64,000 nt of DNA from Verrucomicrobiia bacterium (GTDB taxonomy: Bacteria; Verrucomicrobiota; Verrucomicrobiia; Limisphaerales; Fontisphaeraceae): the NCBI GenBank assembly GCA_026414565.1, contig JAOAIT010000028.1:46263-110262 (forward strand), in the 5' to 3' direction. The notes beneath the pieces are model-generated. The model did not search any database. It was not told the DNA's origin and saw only the letters and a list, made by a program, of their open reading frames with translations. A program made the translations under genes and the position numbers. This document shows, piece by piece, positions 28,651-37,545 of this stretch; position 1 is the stretch's first letter; every line of letters begins with the position of its first letter.

Positions 28651-30499
28651 CACACATGGCTGTGCTGCTAGCAGGCTGCGGGGGCAAGCTTAGGGCTTTG
28701 GGGCCCAAAGTAAAGCAAAACCGGCTGCCGTGTCCGCGGCCCTCGCTTTCCACCCAGATGCGGCCGCCATGCATCTCGATGATGCGGCGCACAATGGCCA
28801 GACCCAGCCCGGTGCCGGGGCTGTCCTGATCCAGTTTGTTAAACAGGCCGAAGATGGTTTCCTGGTAGGGGCGCGGCACGCCGATGCCGTTGTCTTCCAC
28901 GAAGAACACCGGCTCGCCGTTGTGAGACTGCCAGCCAACGAGGATGCGGGGGCGGAGTTGGGGGCCCATGAATTTGACGGCGTTTTCCAGGAGGTTGAGG
29001 TACACCTCGAAGAGGCGGCGGCGGTCACCCTGGACCACGGGCAAATCGGGCTGGATGAGCACCTCGACGCGCTTTTCGCGCACGGGGCTTTCCAGGAGGT
29101 TCAAGGCTTCGCGGGCCACCTGGGCCAGGGGCACTTCGGTGGGCGGGTAAAGAACGCGGCCCACGCGTGAGAGCTCGAGGAGGTCGTTGAGGAGCTCGCT
29201 CATTTTGTCTGTGGCGGCCATGACCCGCTGCAGGTCCTCGGCCAGATGCTCATAGCGGCGTTCCTCCAGGGCGCGAAGCAGCTCGCCGGCAAAGCCTTTG
29301 ATGGTGACGAGGGGGCTTTTGAGGTCATGGGAGACGGTGTAAATGAACCGTTCCATTTCCTCGTTTTTGCGGCGCAGCTCAAGTTCTTGCGCCTTGCGCT
29401 GGGTGAGGTCCTCGGCCAGCCCCACGTAACCGCGCAACCGGCCCTGGGCATCGTGCAGGGCGGAGACACACAACCAGACGGGGACGCGGCGTCCGTCGCG
29501 GCAAAGATAGGTCCATTCCCGTTCATCAGTCTGGCCGCGCCGGGGCAGGCACCAGAAGACTTCCATGGTGGCCGGCACGGGCTGGCCGGTCAGGGTGGTG
29601 AGTTCTTCAGCCCGTTGTTTTAATTCCGCTGGATCGTGGAAAAGCAGCGGGGTACGGCGGCCGACGACTTCCGCGGCGGGGTAGCCGAGCAGGCGTTCGG
29701 CGGCGGGGTTGAAGGAGGTGATGGTGCCCTGGGCGTCCACGCTGATGATGGGGTGGGCGGCATTATCCAGGACGGCCTGGAGGAATTCGTTGGTTTTTTG
29801 GAGAGCACTTTGATGGCGGTCCAGGGCCAGGCGCATTTGCTCGAAGTGCGCGTCCAGCCGTTCCAATTCGTCCTTGGGAGCGGTTTCGGCGTCGGGTTGC
29901 AGGCCCAGTTGGCCGATGATGTGATCCACTTTGGCGGTGAGGGCTTCGACGGGCCGGGCCACGGCGCGGCGGACCTGGCGGGTTTGCCAGTACGTCAACC
30001 CCAGCAACAAGGCGCCCATGCCCACCAGACTAAGGGCGTATCCCCGGGCTTCGCGGTCCAGGAGCAGAGGGCGTGAATGAAGATGCAAACGGCCCACTTC
30101 CTGGCCGTCCACGCGAATGGCGCGGATCAGTTCCACCTCGCCGTTGGCCAGGTAAATGCCTTCGGTGGCGGAGCAGAGGGGCCGCGGGGGTGCCTGGACG
30201 TCCTGGCGGTAAACAGCCAGGAGCTGCCCCTCCGGGTCGGTGACAGTGGCCTCCAGCACCGGTGGGGCGGCCCGCAAGGCGCCCAACAGCTCGGTGATTT
30301 GGTTGGTGGCCCGCAGGGTGACGAGCGCGGGCAGGCTGGCGCCCAGGAGTTGGGCATACGGCTCCAGGGCGGCCTCCATCCGGCGCGGGGTGGTGTGGTG
30401 GTGCCACCACCACATGCCGGAGCCACTGGTCAACATGACCAGGCTGGCTCCCCACAGCACCAGCGTCAACTTTCGATTAATGCTTAACTTCTGCCCCAC
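28610..30499 (-). CDS. Membrane sensor histidine kinase with PAS domain
   Basis: 629 residues from a GTG start with GGGAG 7 nt upstream. Membrane segments at about 10-32 and 154-171 flank a periplasmic domain of about 120 residues that resembles a CHASE-type sensor. A HAMP-like linker, a PAS domain (about 236-370, NAAHPIISVDAQGTITSFN), the H-box YTVSHDLKSPLVTI (His391), N-box NLLENAVKFM, and GTGLGLAIVRRI follow. H-box and C-terminal parts resemble the phytochrome-type kinases that pair with Rcp1-like receivers, exactly what the next gene encodes. First gene of the minus-strand signalling operon that runs to 25114. Confidence 0.92.
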   Translation of the reverse strand: MGQKLSINRKLTLVLWGASLVMLTSGSGMWWWHHHTTPRRMEAALEPYAQLLGASLPALVTLRATNQITELLGALRAAPPVLEATVTDPEGQLLAVYRQDVQAPPRPLCSATEGIYLANGEVELIRAIRVDGQEVGRLHLHSRPLLLDREARGYALSLVGMGALLLGLTYWQTRQVRRAVARPVEALTAKVDHIIGQLGLQPDAETAPKDELERLDAHFEQMRLALDRHQSALQKTNEFLQAVLDNAAHPIISVDAQGTITSFNPAAERLLGYPAAEVVGRRTPLLFHDPAELKQRAEELTTLTGQPVPATMEVFWCLPRRGQTDEREWTYLCRDGRRVPVWLCVSALHDAQGRLRGYVGLAEDLTQRKAQELELRRKNEEMERFIYTVSHDLKSPLVTIKGFAGELLRALEERRYEHLAEDLQRVMAATDKMSELLNDLLELSRVGRVLYPPTEVPLAQVAREALNLLESPVREKRVEVLIQPDLPVVQGDRRRLFEVYLNLLENAVKFMGPQLRPRILVGWQSHNGEPVFFVEDNGIGVPRPYQETIFGLFNKLDQDSPGTGLGLAIVRRIIEMHGGRIWVESEGRGHGSRFCFTLGPKALSLPPQPASSTAMCDESASTPHPVGGG

Positions 30500-30839
30500 A
30501 CAAGGCTCCCACTATTAGTATATACGATTGCCGGGCTTGAGTTATGCCTGGCCGCCTGCCGCGGAGGCAAAAGGTGTTTTCTTTGCGGCCCATGGCCTGG
30601 CCGGGGGGCAGAACACCCCACGGGTGGGCTTGGGTCTCGCAGCTCCCCAAGGCGGACAACATCCTCTGGCCTGTGTTTGCGCATGGCAAACTGCTCTGGC
30701 GGAGTCACCTTATCCATCCTCCCCATCCTGGCCGGCTGGGGGGAGGGGAAATCCGATGGCCCCGGCTTTCAGGGTAGCATAAATAAGACCGCTCCCCTTC
30801 CGCTGCAAGCTTGAAATTCGGGGCGGGCTTGGGGATGCT
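30500..30839. other. 340-nt divergent intergenic region with dyad symmetries
   Basis: Lies between the signalling operon (minus) and glnS (plus). It holds an imperfect palindrome with arms GGTGTT (30573-30578) and AACACC (30612-30617) around GC-rich repeats, and AT-rich ends on both sides. No gene is convincing on either strand. It may hold two promoters and a regulatory RNA or operator; nothing could be assigned. Confidence 0.4.
30517..30522 (-). promoter_or_regulatory. Candidate -10 element of the signalling operon
   Basis: On the minus strand TATACT lies within an AT-rich patch 17 nt before the GTG start at 30499. No convincing -35 box is seen, so this is weak. Confidence 0.3.
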
Positions 30840-32633
30840 ATGGCGTTTATGACGAGTGACGGCAATGCAGCGGCCGGGCCGGAGCGCGGTCCGGGCGACT
30901 TTATTCGGGAGATTGTGGCGGCCGATGTGGCGGCAGGACGGCACCAGCGGATCGTAACCCGCTTTCCGCCCGAGCCGAATGGGTATCTGCACATTGGCCA
31001 TGCCAAGTCCATCTGCCTGAACTTTGGGATTGCGCGGGAGTTTGGCGGCGTGTGCCATCTGCGCATGGACGATACCAACCCCACCAAGGAGGAGGTGGAG
31101 TATGTGGAATCCATCCAGGCGGATGTGGACTGGCTGATCTCGGGGTGGGCGGATCATGTGTTGGGGTACAAGCGCAAGGGGGACACCTCCGGGCGCTCTG
31201 TGCTCAAGCAGACGGCCGAGGAGCCGCAGGCGTTGGAGCCGTTTTATGCTTCGGATTACTTTCAGCAGCTTTACGAGTACGCGCTGATCCTCATCCAAAA
31301 AGGTTTGGCTTATGTGTGTGATTTGACGCCGGAAGAGGTGGATGCCTACCGCGGCGCACCGGACCGGCCCGGCCGGGAAAGCCCCTATCGCAACCGGTCG
31401 GTGGCGGAAAATCTGGACTTGTTCCAGCGCATGAAGGCCGGGGAATTTCCCGATGGGAGCCGGACGTTGCGGGCCAAGATTGACATGAGCTCGCCCAACA
31501 TCTGGCTGCGAGATCCGGTGCTGTACCGCATCCGCCATGCCGAGCATCATCATACCGGGGATCAATGGTGCATTTATCCGATGTATGATTATGCGCATTG
31601 TCTGAGCGACAGCATCGAGGGGATCACGCATTCCATCTGCACGCTGGAATTTGAGGTGCACCGCCCGTTGTACGACTGGATTTTGGAGCACCTGCCGGTG
31701 CCCCAGCCGCGGCCGCGGCAATACGAGTTTGCGCGACTGAATCTCAGTTACACGGTGATGAGCAAGCGCAAGCTGTTGCAACTGGTGCGGGATCGGCTGG
31801 TCAACGGCTGGGATGATCCGCGCCTGCCCACGCTGGCCGGGCTGCGGCGGCGCGGCATTACGCCGGCGGCCATTCGCAATTTTTGCCAGATGATTGGCGT
31901 CACCAAATACAACGGCCTGACAGATGTGGCGGTGCTGGAGCATGCCATTCGGGATGATCTCAACCGGGTGGCCCTGCGCCGGCTGGGGGTGCTGCGCCCT
32001 TTGAAGGTGGTGTTGACCAATTACCCCGCCGGCCAGACGGAGATGGTGGAGGCGGTGAACAATCCCGAAGATCCGGCCGCCGGCACGCGGCAGGTGCCCT
32101 TCTCCCGGGAGTTGTACATTGAGCAGGAGGATTTCATGGAAAACCCGCCGCCCAAATATTTCCGGCTCCAGCCGGGCGGCGAGGTGCGGTTGAAGTATGC
32201 TTACATCATTAAATGCGAGGAAGTCATCAAGGACGCCCAGGGGCGCGTGGTGGAGCTGCGGTGCACGGCGGATTTGGGCAGCAAGGCCGGCGGCCCCACC
32301 GCTGGGCGCAAGGTCAAGGCGGCCATTCACTGGGTGAGCGCCCCGCATGCCGTGCCTGCGGAAATGCGGTTGTATGACCGGCTTTTCACCGTGCCGGAGC
32401 CGGACGCAGCCGAGGGTGACTTCAAACAGTACCTGAATCCTGATTCGCTGCAGGTGGTGCAGGCGCAGTTGGAGCCGGCGATGGCCCAGGCCCGGCCGGA
32501 GGAGCGGTATCAACTGGAGCGGCTGGCGTATTTCTGCCTGGATGGGGACAGCGCGCCGGGCCGGCTGGTGTTCAACCGCATCATCACGCTCAAAGATACC
32601 TGGAGCAAAGAGTTGAAGAAAGGCGCCCGCTGA
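30840..32633 (+). CDS. glnS: Glutaminyl-tRNA synthetase
   Basis: 597 residues. Class I signature HIGH in [25 protein letters not shown]-type loop as VMSKRKLL, and the GlnRS-specific RMDDTNP, YYSDYF-like [12 protein letters not shown] and HNTGDQW-like [18 protein letters not shown] motifs. The C-terminal anticodon-binding beta barrels are present (REWKxG-like [15 protein letters not shown]). It charges tRNA(Gln) directly in the cytoplasm. ATG 30840 was kept; ATG 30849 is a possible alternative. gatB in the same window suggests both routes, or a GatCAB used for Asn-tRNA. Confidence 0.96.
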   Translation: MAFMTSDGNAAAGPERGPGDFIREIVAADVAAGRHQRIVTRFPPEPNGYLHIGHAKSICLNFGIAREFGGVCHLRMDDTNPTKEEVEYVESIQADVDWLISGWADHVLGYKRKGDTSGRSVLKQTAEEPQALEPFYASDYFQQLYEYALILIQKGLAYVCDLTPEEVDAYRGAPDRPGRESPYRNRSVAENLDLFQRMKAGEFPDGSRTLRAKIDMSSPNIWLRDPVLYRIRHAEHHHTGDQWCIYPMYDYAHCLSDSIEGITHSICTLEFEVHRPLYDWILEHLPVPQPRPRQYEFARLNLSYTVMSKRKLLQLVRDRLVNGWDDPRLPTLAGLRRRGITPAAIRNFCQMIGVTKYNGLTDVAVLEHAIRDDLNRVALRRLGVLRPLKVVLTNYPAGQTEMVEAVNNPEDPAAGTRQVPFSRELYIEQEDFMENPPPKYFRLQPGGEVRLKYAYIIKCEEVIKDAQGRVVELRCTADLGSKAGGPTAGRKVKAAIHWVSAPHAVPAEMRLYDRLFTVPEPDAAEGDFKQYLNPDSLQVVQAQLEPAMAQARPEERYQLERLAYFCLDGDSAPGRLVFNRIITLKDTWSKELKKGAR

Positions 32634-32793
32634 GGGGCGCCTGCCCGGCTCAGCAGGGGGCCGGGGAATGCGGGCGGCAGCCACGCCCGGCCGGAGGCGG
32701 GCGCGCCCCCGACGGGCCGCAAATGCGCGTTGCCCGCCGCCGGACCCGGCATTAGATTGAACGCCGGGTGTTACTGCGGGTCTTAAACATGCC

Positions 32794-33723
32794 ATGACCA
32801 AACCGGCTTCCAGGCCCACCGAAACGAAGAAGCGGCGGCTGCCCAGGTCATTCAAGGACCTGACGCCCGCCAAGCACTTCAGCCCGCACAAATTTTTCCA
32901 TGAAATGGTGTGGAAAGGCTGGCTGACGCGGCGGGTGGGGCATCACAAGCCGCCGGCTTTTCCCAAACTGCAGCCGGGGCAGATGGCGCTGACGTGGATT
33001 GGGCATGCCAGTTTTCTGGTGCAGTTTACGGACGTGAACCTGCTGATAGACCCCAATTTTGCCAACTGGCTGTTTGTGCTGAAACGCCTGAAGCGGGCGG
33101 GTTTGAAAATCAGCGATTTGCCGCGGGTGGATTTCGTGCTGATCACGCACGCGCATTTTGATCATTTTCACAAGTCCAGCCTGCGCAAGCTGCCTCCCAC
33201 CAAGGTGGGCATCATGCCGTGGGGGGTGGGCCGGCTGGCGGAGGGGTTGCGGTTTGCGCGGGTGCTGGAGCTGGAATGGTGGGAGAGCTTCTGCAAAAAC
33301 GATTTGAAGATTACCTTTGTGCCCGCGCGGCACTGGGGGGCGCGGATGCTGGGCGATGATCACCGCGGCTATGGCGGCTTTGTCATTGAACATCAGGGAC
33401 GCTCTCTTTACCACGCCGGCGACAGCGCCTATTTCGAGGGCTTTACGGAGATTGGAAAACGCTGCCATCCGGAGATTGCGCTGCTGCCCATAGGGGCCTA
33501 TTACCCGGAATCGTTCCGGCATGTGCACATGGGGCCGGATGACGCACTGCGGGTGTTCAAGGATTTGCGGGCCAAACTGATGATTCCCATGCACTACGGC
33601 ACCTTCAAACTTTCTTTCGAGAGCATGGACGAGCCGCCCCGCTGGCTTAAGGAGCTGGCCCGCGACAACGGCTTGAGCCGGCACATCAAATTTCTGGAGG
33701 AAGGCGTGCCGGAGGTGTTCTAA
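32794..33723 (+). CDS. MBL-fold metal-dependent hydrolase (NAPE-PLD/UlaG-like)
   Basis: 309 residues. The metallo-beta-lactamase fold is shown by TWIGHASFLVQ, LLIDPNF, the HxHxDH motif in ITHAHFDHFH, the Asp of YHAGDSAYF and the His of IPMHYGTF. Together these supply the di-metal site. The length and the ARHWGARM and HMGPDDAL motifs resemble the NAPE-PLD-like/UlaG subgroup, which cleaves phosphodiester or lactone bonds. The basic N-terminus (RPTETKKRRLPRSFKDL) shows no signal peptide. The substrate is unknown; no operon partner. Confidence 0.88.
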   Translation: MTKPASRPTETKKRRLPRSFKDLTPAKHFSPHKFFHEMVWKGWLTRRVGHHKPPAFPKLQPGQMALTWIGHASFLVQFTDVNLLIDPNFANWLFVLKRLKRAGLKISDLPRVDFVLITHAHFDHFHKSSLRKLPPTKVGIMPWGVGRLAEGLRFARVLELEWWESFCKNDLKITFVPARHWGARMLGDDHRGYGGFVIEHQGRSLYHAGDSAYFEGFTEIGKRCHPEIALLPIGAYYPESFRHVHMGPDDALRVFKDLRAKLMIPMHYGTFKLSFESMDEPPRWLKELARDNGLSRHIKFLEEGVPEVF

Positions 33724-33806
33724 CCCCGCGGGCCAGCGGTGGCCAGAACGCGGAAACGGCCGCCGTGGAGGCCGCGATCGGGGAGGGGTGTGGCGGGAGC
33801 CGCTGG

Positions 33807-33835
33807 TTGACAGGGGGGCTTGCGCCCTTTAGCGT
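33807..33835 (+). promoter_or_regulatory. Candidate promoter of the fumarase genes, nearly leaderless
   Basis: TTGACA (33807-33812), a 17-nt spacer and TAGCGT (33830-33835). ATG 33842 lies where transcription would begin, so the mRNA could be leaderless. The -10 box is poor. Confidence 0.35.
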
Positions 33836-33841
33836 GAGGTC

Positions 33842-34720
33842 ATGAATGTATTGCAAGAGTCCTTGTTGGAGCTGATTCGCCGCACCTCCGCGGAAGTGCC
33901 GGAGGATGTGCACCGGGCGATCATGGCGGCGCTGGAGCGGGAAAAACAGGGCACCATTGCCGCCTCGGCCATGCGCATCATTGAGCAGAACATCGAGCTG
34001 GCCAAACGCAAGTCGCAGCCGCTGTGCCAGGATACCGGCAGCGTGTTGTTTTATGTGGATTGCCCGGTGGGCTATGACCAGTTGGCGTTTGCCGAGGCGG
34101 CGCGGGCGGCGGTCAAGGAGGCCACGAAAAAAGGGTACTTGCGGCAGAACTCCGTGGACGCCATCACCGGCAAGAACGACGGCACCAATTTGGGGCCGGG
34201 CGCGCCGACGCTGCACTTTCATCAGCATCGGCAGCCGGAGGTGGTGGTGCGTCTGATGCTCAAGGGCGGTGGCTGCGAGAATGTGGGCGCGCAATACTCG
34301 CTGCCCGATGAAAGCATCCAGGCCAACCGGGACCTGGAAGGCTGCAAGCGGGCCGTGCTGGATGCCGTGCTCCAGGCCCAGGGCAAGGGCTGCGGGCCGG
34401 GGGTGCTGGGGGTGTGCATTGGCGGGGACCGGGCGACAGGCTATGAGCATTCCAAGCTGCAGTTGCTGCGGAAGCTGGATGATCGCAACCCGGATCCGGT
34501 GCTGGACCAGTTTGAGCAGGAGATCCTGGGCATTGCCAACGAGCTGGGGATCGGGCCGATGGGCTTTGGGGGTAAAACGACACTTTTGGGGGTCAAGGCC
34601 TGCGCCATCAACCGCGTGCCGGCCTCGTATTTTGTGAGTGTCAGTTACATGTGCTGGGCCTTCCGCCGGCAGGGCGTGAAGCTGGCGGCGGATGGACGGA
34701 TTGAGCAGTGGCTGTATTGA
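33842..34720 (+). CDS. Class I fumarate hydratase, alpha (N-terminal) subunit
   Basis: 292 residues, matching the N-terminal catalytic half of iron-sulfur fumarases. It has the cluster Cys in LCQDTGSVLF (Cys62), the KGGGCENVG segment (Cys145), GKGCGPGVLGVCIGGDR (Cys184, Cys192) and SYMCWAFRR (Cys271). Class I enzymes bind a [4Fe-4S] cluster through three cysteines; Cys62 and Cys271 are clear by context. It converts fumarate and malate in the TCA cycle, in complex with the beta subunit encoded 24 nt downstream. Tartrate dehydratase is the main alternative for this two-subunit family. Confidence 0.9.
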   Translation: MNVLQESLLELIRRTSAEVPEDVHRAIMAALEREKQGTIAASAMRIIEQNIELAKRKSQPLCQDTGSVLFYVDCPVGYDQLAFAEAARAAVKEATKKGYLRQNSVDAITGKNDGTNLGPGAPTLHFHQHRQPEVVVRLMLKGGGCENVGAQYSLPDESIQANRDLEGCKRAVLDAVLQAQGKGCGPGVLGVCIGGDRATGYEHSKLQLLRKLDDRNPDPVLDQFEQEILGIANELGIGPMGFGGKTTLLGVKACAINRVPASYFVSVSYMCWAFRRQGVKLAADGRIEQWLY

Positions 34721-34744
34721 GCAAATAGAAAGGCAGGCAGGTTT

Positions 34745-35335
34745 ATGATTTCCTTGACGACTCCCCTGGACGAAAAAGCGGTGCGCGCCCTGAAGGTGGG
34801 CGACGAGGTGGCTCTCAATGGCGTGTTGTTCACCGGGCGCGACGCCGTGCACAAGTATTTGCACGAGGGCGGGGCGCTGCCGCCGGGGCTGAGCCTGCGC
34901 GGCGGCATTATTTATCATTGCGGGCCGGTGGTGATCAAAGACGAGGCAGGCCGCTGGAAGGTGGTGGCTGCGGGGCCGACGACCAGCGCGCGCGAGGAGC
35001 CGTACCAATGGCAGATCATGCGGGATCACGGCATCCGCGGTGTCATTGGCAAGGGCGGCATGGGGCCGCGCACGCAGGCCGCCTGCAAAGAATATGGCTG
35101 CGTGTATCTGCATGCGGTGGGCGGCGCCGCGCAGGTGCTGGCCGAGCGCATCGTGGGCGTGCGCAACGTGTTTTTCATGGAAAAATTCGGCTCGCCGGAG
35201 GCGATTTGGGAGATTGAAGTGCAGGATTTTCCGTGCGTGGTGACCATGGACGCGCACGGGCAATCGCTGCACGAGGCCGTGTTTGCCGAGAGCAAGGCGC
35301 GCCTGGCGACGCTGCTGGCGGGCGGCGCCAAATGA
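34745..35335 (+). CDS. Class I fumarate hydratase, beta (C-terminal) subunit
   Basis: 196 residues, the usual length. Typical segments: TPLDEKAVRALKVGDEVAL, FTGRDAVHKYLHEGG, YHCGPVV, AAGPTTSAREEPYQ, GVIGKGGMG, and YLHAVGGAAQVLAER. This subunit completes the active site and swivels over the iron-sulfur half. Likely co-transcribed with the alpha subunit. Substrate is fumarate/malate by default; tartrate cannot be excluded by sequence alone. Confidence 0.9.
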   Translation: MISLTTPLDEKAVRALKVGDEVALNGVLFTGRDAVHKYLHEGGALPPGLSLRGGIIYHCGPVVIKDEAGRWKVVAAGPTTSAREEPYQWQIMRDHGIRGVIGKGGMGPRTQAACKEYGCVYLHAVGGAAQVLAERIVGVRNVFFMEKFGSPEAIWEIEVQDFPCVVTMDAHGQSLHEAVFAESKARLATLLAGGAK

Positions 35336-35515
35336 GGGCCGGGAAAACCGGTGCAGCCGGCGGACATGCCGGCCAAAATGGCGCCGCTGCGGGATGGGTT
35401 CTCCGGCAGAAGCCATTGAGGGGCAGGAGGTTGGCCGGGGGTGGGGCGGGCGGGAACGCTTTAACAAGCTGTGAAACGTGAAATAAAAAAATGTTCAAAA
35501 AAAATAAAAAAGCTG

Positions 35516-35547
35516 TTGACACTGCCTCGGAAGTTTGCGAATTTTAT
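35516..35547 (+). promoter_or_regulatory. Promoter with upstream A-tract for the exported-protein pair
   Basis: TTGACA (35516-35521) is preceded by a long A/T run (about 35480-35510) that resembles an UP element. A TTTTAT box lies at 35542-35547 (spacer 20, longer than ideal), 34 nt before ATG 35581. An in-frame extension of the downstream CDS through this region was rejected. Confidence 0.5.
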
Positions 35548-35580
35548 CGCGCACACAGTAAACAACAACATCGTAGCAAC

Positions 35581-36201
35581 ATGAGAACAAAAGCACTGTT
35601 ACTCGCGGCCGCCGTTGCGGCGGGGGGCCTTGCCACCGCAGCCGCCCAGACGGTTTATTCCATTAACACAGTGGGTTACGTGAACATGGTGATCCCGGCG
35701 GGATTCTCCATGATTGCCAACCCACTGAACACCACCAACAACACGATCTCAGCCTTGATGCCGTCAGCTCCCGACGGTACGACTGTTTACAAATACACAG
35801 GAACTGGCTTTGCAATTTCGGTGATTGACGACACTGGCGAGTGGAGCAATCCGAATCTGACGCTCAATCCGGGGGAAGGGTGCTTCATACGTTCACCAAG
35901 ACAGTTCACGAATACTTTTGTGGGTGAGGTGATGCAGGGTCGGCTGACCAACAGCTATCCGGCTGGATTCTCGATTCGCGCCTCGCAGGTGCCGCAACAG
36001 GGCACGGCTTCTGAGTTGGGTTTTGTTCCTCCCGAGGGCACGGCTATTTACAAGCTCCGCGCTGGTGGCAGTGGATATGACATCTTCATTACCGACGACG
36101 TCGGTTGGGTGGTGGAACCCACATTCAGGGTTGGTGAATCCTTCTGGCTGCGGAGTTCTACTCCCGGAGCTTGGGTTCGTCAGTTCAGTGTCAATCCCTA
36201 A
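35581..36201 (+). CDS. Exported protein of the 'SINTVGYVN' type, unknown function
   Basis: 206 residues. Signal peptide MRTKALLLAAAVAAGGLAT, then AAAQ. The mature start TVYSINTVGYVNMVIPAGF introduces two similar halves (IPAGFSMIANPLN... and YPAGFSIRASQVP...), each with GTxxYK and a GEGCFIRS / GESFWLRS segment. The protein therefore looks like an internal duplication of about 85 residues, probably beta-rich. I know such short exported proteins from Verrucomicrobiota genomes, but no function. Lower GC than neighbours. It shares a transcript with the PEP-CTERM gene 52 nt downstream. Confidence 0.75.
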   Translation: MRTKALLLAAAVAAGGLATAAAQTVYSINTVGYVNMVIPAGFSMIANPLNTTNNTISALMPSAPDGTTVYKYTGTGFAISVIDDTGEWSNPNLTLNPGEGCFIRSPRQFTNTFVGEVMQGRLTNSYPAGFSIRASQVPQQGTASELGFVPPEGTAIYKLRAGGSGYDIFITDDVGWVVEPTFRVGESFWLRSSTPGAWVRQFSVNP

Positions 36202-36253
36202 GCACCTTTAATCGAAGTTTAGAAGTCACAAAACCTTAGAACAAAACAATACT

Positions 36254-36859
36254 ATGAAAAAACTGCTAGCAACGGCAATGGTGGCCATAACGGCCGTGGG
36301 TGCATGGGCACAGGGGACTGTAAACTTCGCCAATTATTTTACAGTTTCGACCCCTCAAATCCTAGCAATTACTTACGATGTTGACGGGGTAACGCGGCTG
36401 AATAACGCCTATGCAGCCGATTTGTTTTATGGTGCTCCCGGGTCCGATCCGAGCACGTGGCAGTCAGCCGGGGTGGTATCTGTCTATCGGACAGGCACTG
36501 CAGCGGGTCGCTTGACACCCATGGAAGTATCGCTTCCGGGCGTTCCGGGTGGCTCTTTGATTGAAGTGCAACTGCGTGCTTGGCGTTTGTCGGACGGTGC
36601 TTCCTGGCAGGCGGCTTGGGCTAGCGCCAGTGTGAGCAAACCGAGCGTTCTCAGCCCCATTAACGCGCCCTCAGTGGTCGTTCGCACCGGCAATCCCAAC
36701 GCCGTTCCGCCGGGCGTGCCTGCCGACCTGATTGACGTCAATACGGGCTTGGCTCTTGCTAGTCACAGCCTCGTGCAGGTCGTTCCTGAGCCTTCGACCA
36801 TCCTGTTGGGCTTGGCCGGGCTGGGTGGCTTGCTGTATCTGCGCCGGCGCAAGGCCTAA
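36254..36859 (+). CDS. PEP-CTERM sorting-domain protein
   Basis: 201 residues. Signal peptide MKKLLATAMVAITAVGAWAQ at the N-terminus. The C-terminus has the classic PEP-CTERM tripartite signal: VPEPST, a hydrophobic helix ILLGLAGLGGLLYL and a basic end RRRKA. This is recognised by an exosortase (EpsH-type) that cuts and releases or anchors the protein, usually in exopolysaccharide-producing bacteria. No exosortase gene is in the window. The middle domain (GTVNFANYF, LIEVQLRAWR) is a small beta-rich domain without a named function. A strong terminator follows. Confidence 0.9.
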   Translation: MKKLLATAMVAITAVGAWAQGTVNFANYFTVSTPQILAITYDVDGVTRLNNAYAADLFYGAPGSDPSTWQSAGVVSVYRTGTAAGRLTPMEVSLPGVPGGSLIEVQLRAWRLSDGASWQAAWASASVSKPSVLSPINAPSVVVRTGNPNAVPPGVPADLIDVNTGLALASHSLVQVVPEPSTILLGLAGLGGLLYLRRRKA

Positions 36860-36887
36860 GAGTTACAGGACTTAAAGTTCTCACCAA

Positions 36888-36917
36888 GAGCCGCTCGCAA
36901 TGAGCGGCTCTTTTTTT
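36888..36917 (+). terminator. Rho-independent terminator after the PEP-CTERM gene
   Basis: A perfect 9-bp stem GAGCCGCTC (36888-36896) / GAGCGGCTC (36902-36910), a 5-nt loop and T7 (36911-36917). The clearest terminator in the window. Confidence 0.9.
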
Positions 36918-37047
36918 ATTGCACGGTCTTTTCAGGGGATCGCTGATCTGCAGAACGGAGACGTTTTTCTATTTGGGCCTGGCTCTGCGCTGGCACCCGT
37001 GGATTCCTGCATTGCTTTGCGTTCCAAAAACCCCTAACACATGGGGC

Positions 37048-37434
37048 ATGGAAACCGGTGGCGATGTGCGTTTGGACAAATGGCTGTGGGCCGTCCGCGT
37101 CTATAAAACGCGCACGCTGGCGGCCGAGGCCTGCCGGGCCGGCCATGTAAAATCGGAGGGCATCGTGCTTAAGCCGGCCCATTCTGTTCGGCCGGGGATG
37201 GTGTTGTCAGTGCAGCAGGGGGAGATCACGCGCACTTTGCGCGTGTTGGCATTGCTGGGGCGCCGTGTCGGAGCTGCCGTCGCGCGCCAGTATGTGGAGG
37301 ATTTGACGCCGCCCGAAGAATACCAAAAACGACGCCAGCCGGAGCAACAGCCGATCTTGATTTGGCCCAAGGGCATGGGCCGGCCCACCAAGAAGCAGCG
37401 GCGGCAACTGCGCGGGCTGTTGCCGGATGTTTAA
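37048..37434 (+). CDS. hslR: S4-domain RNA-binding protein (Hsp15/HslR-like)
   Basis: 128 residues. The S4 fold starts at VRLDKWLWAVRVYKTRTLA and continues with ACRAGHVKSEGIVLKPAHSVRPGM. The C-terminal tail is basic (RPTKKQRRQLRGLL). Hsp15-type proteins bind stalled 50S ribosomal subunits carrying nascent chains. ATG 37048 gives the usual N-terminus; sequence upstream in frame is not S4-like and lies close to the preceding terminator. No heat-shock partner gene nearby. Confidence 0.87.
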   Translation: METGGDVRLDKWLWAVRVYKTRTLAAEACRAGHVKSEGIVLKPAHSVRPGMVLSVQQGEITRTLRVLALLGRRVGAAVARQYVEDLTPPEEYQKRRQPEQQPILIWPKGMGRPTKKQRRQLRGLLPDV

Positions 37435-37545
37435 GGTGCGCAGGTTGCGGGACACCGCCCGCCGGGCAACCCGAGCCTGCCGAGGCCCGCAGCAGGTTCA
37501 GCGTTTTAGTATTGCACGGCCCGGGAGCCGCCCTATCGTAACCGT

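Noticed and set aside
30540..30700. Possible c-di-GMP or other riboswitch before the kinase operon
   Set aside because: GGCCGCAAAG-like pieces are present on the minus strand, but I could not place the conserved helices and joining residues of any riboswitch class.
35491..35580. Upstream extension of the exported protein at 35581
   Set aside because: It runs through an A-tract and the promoter, and the resulting N-terminus would hide the signal peptide.
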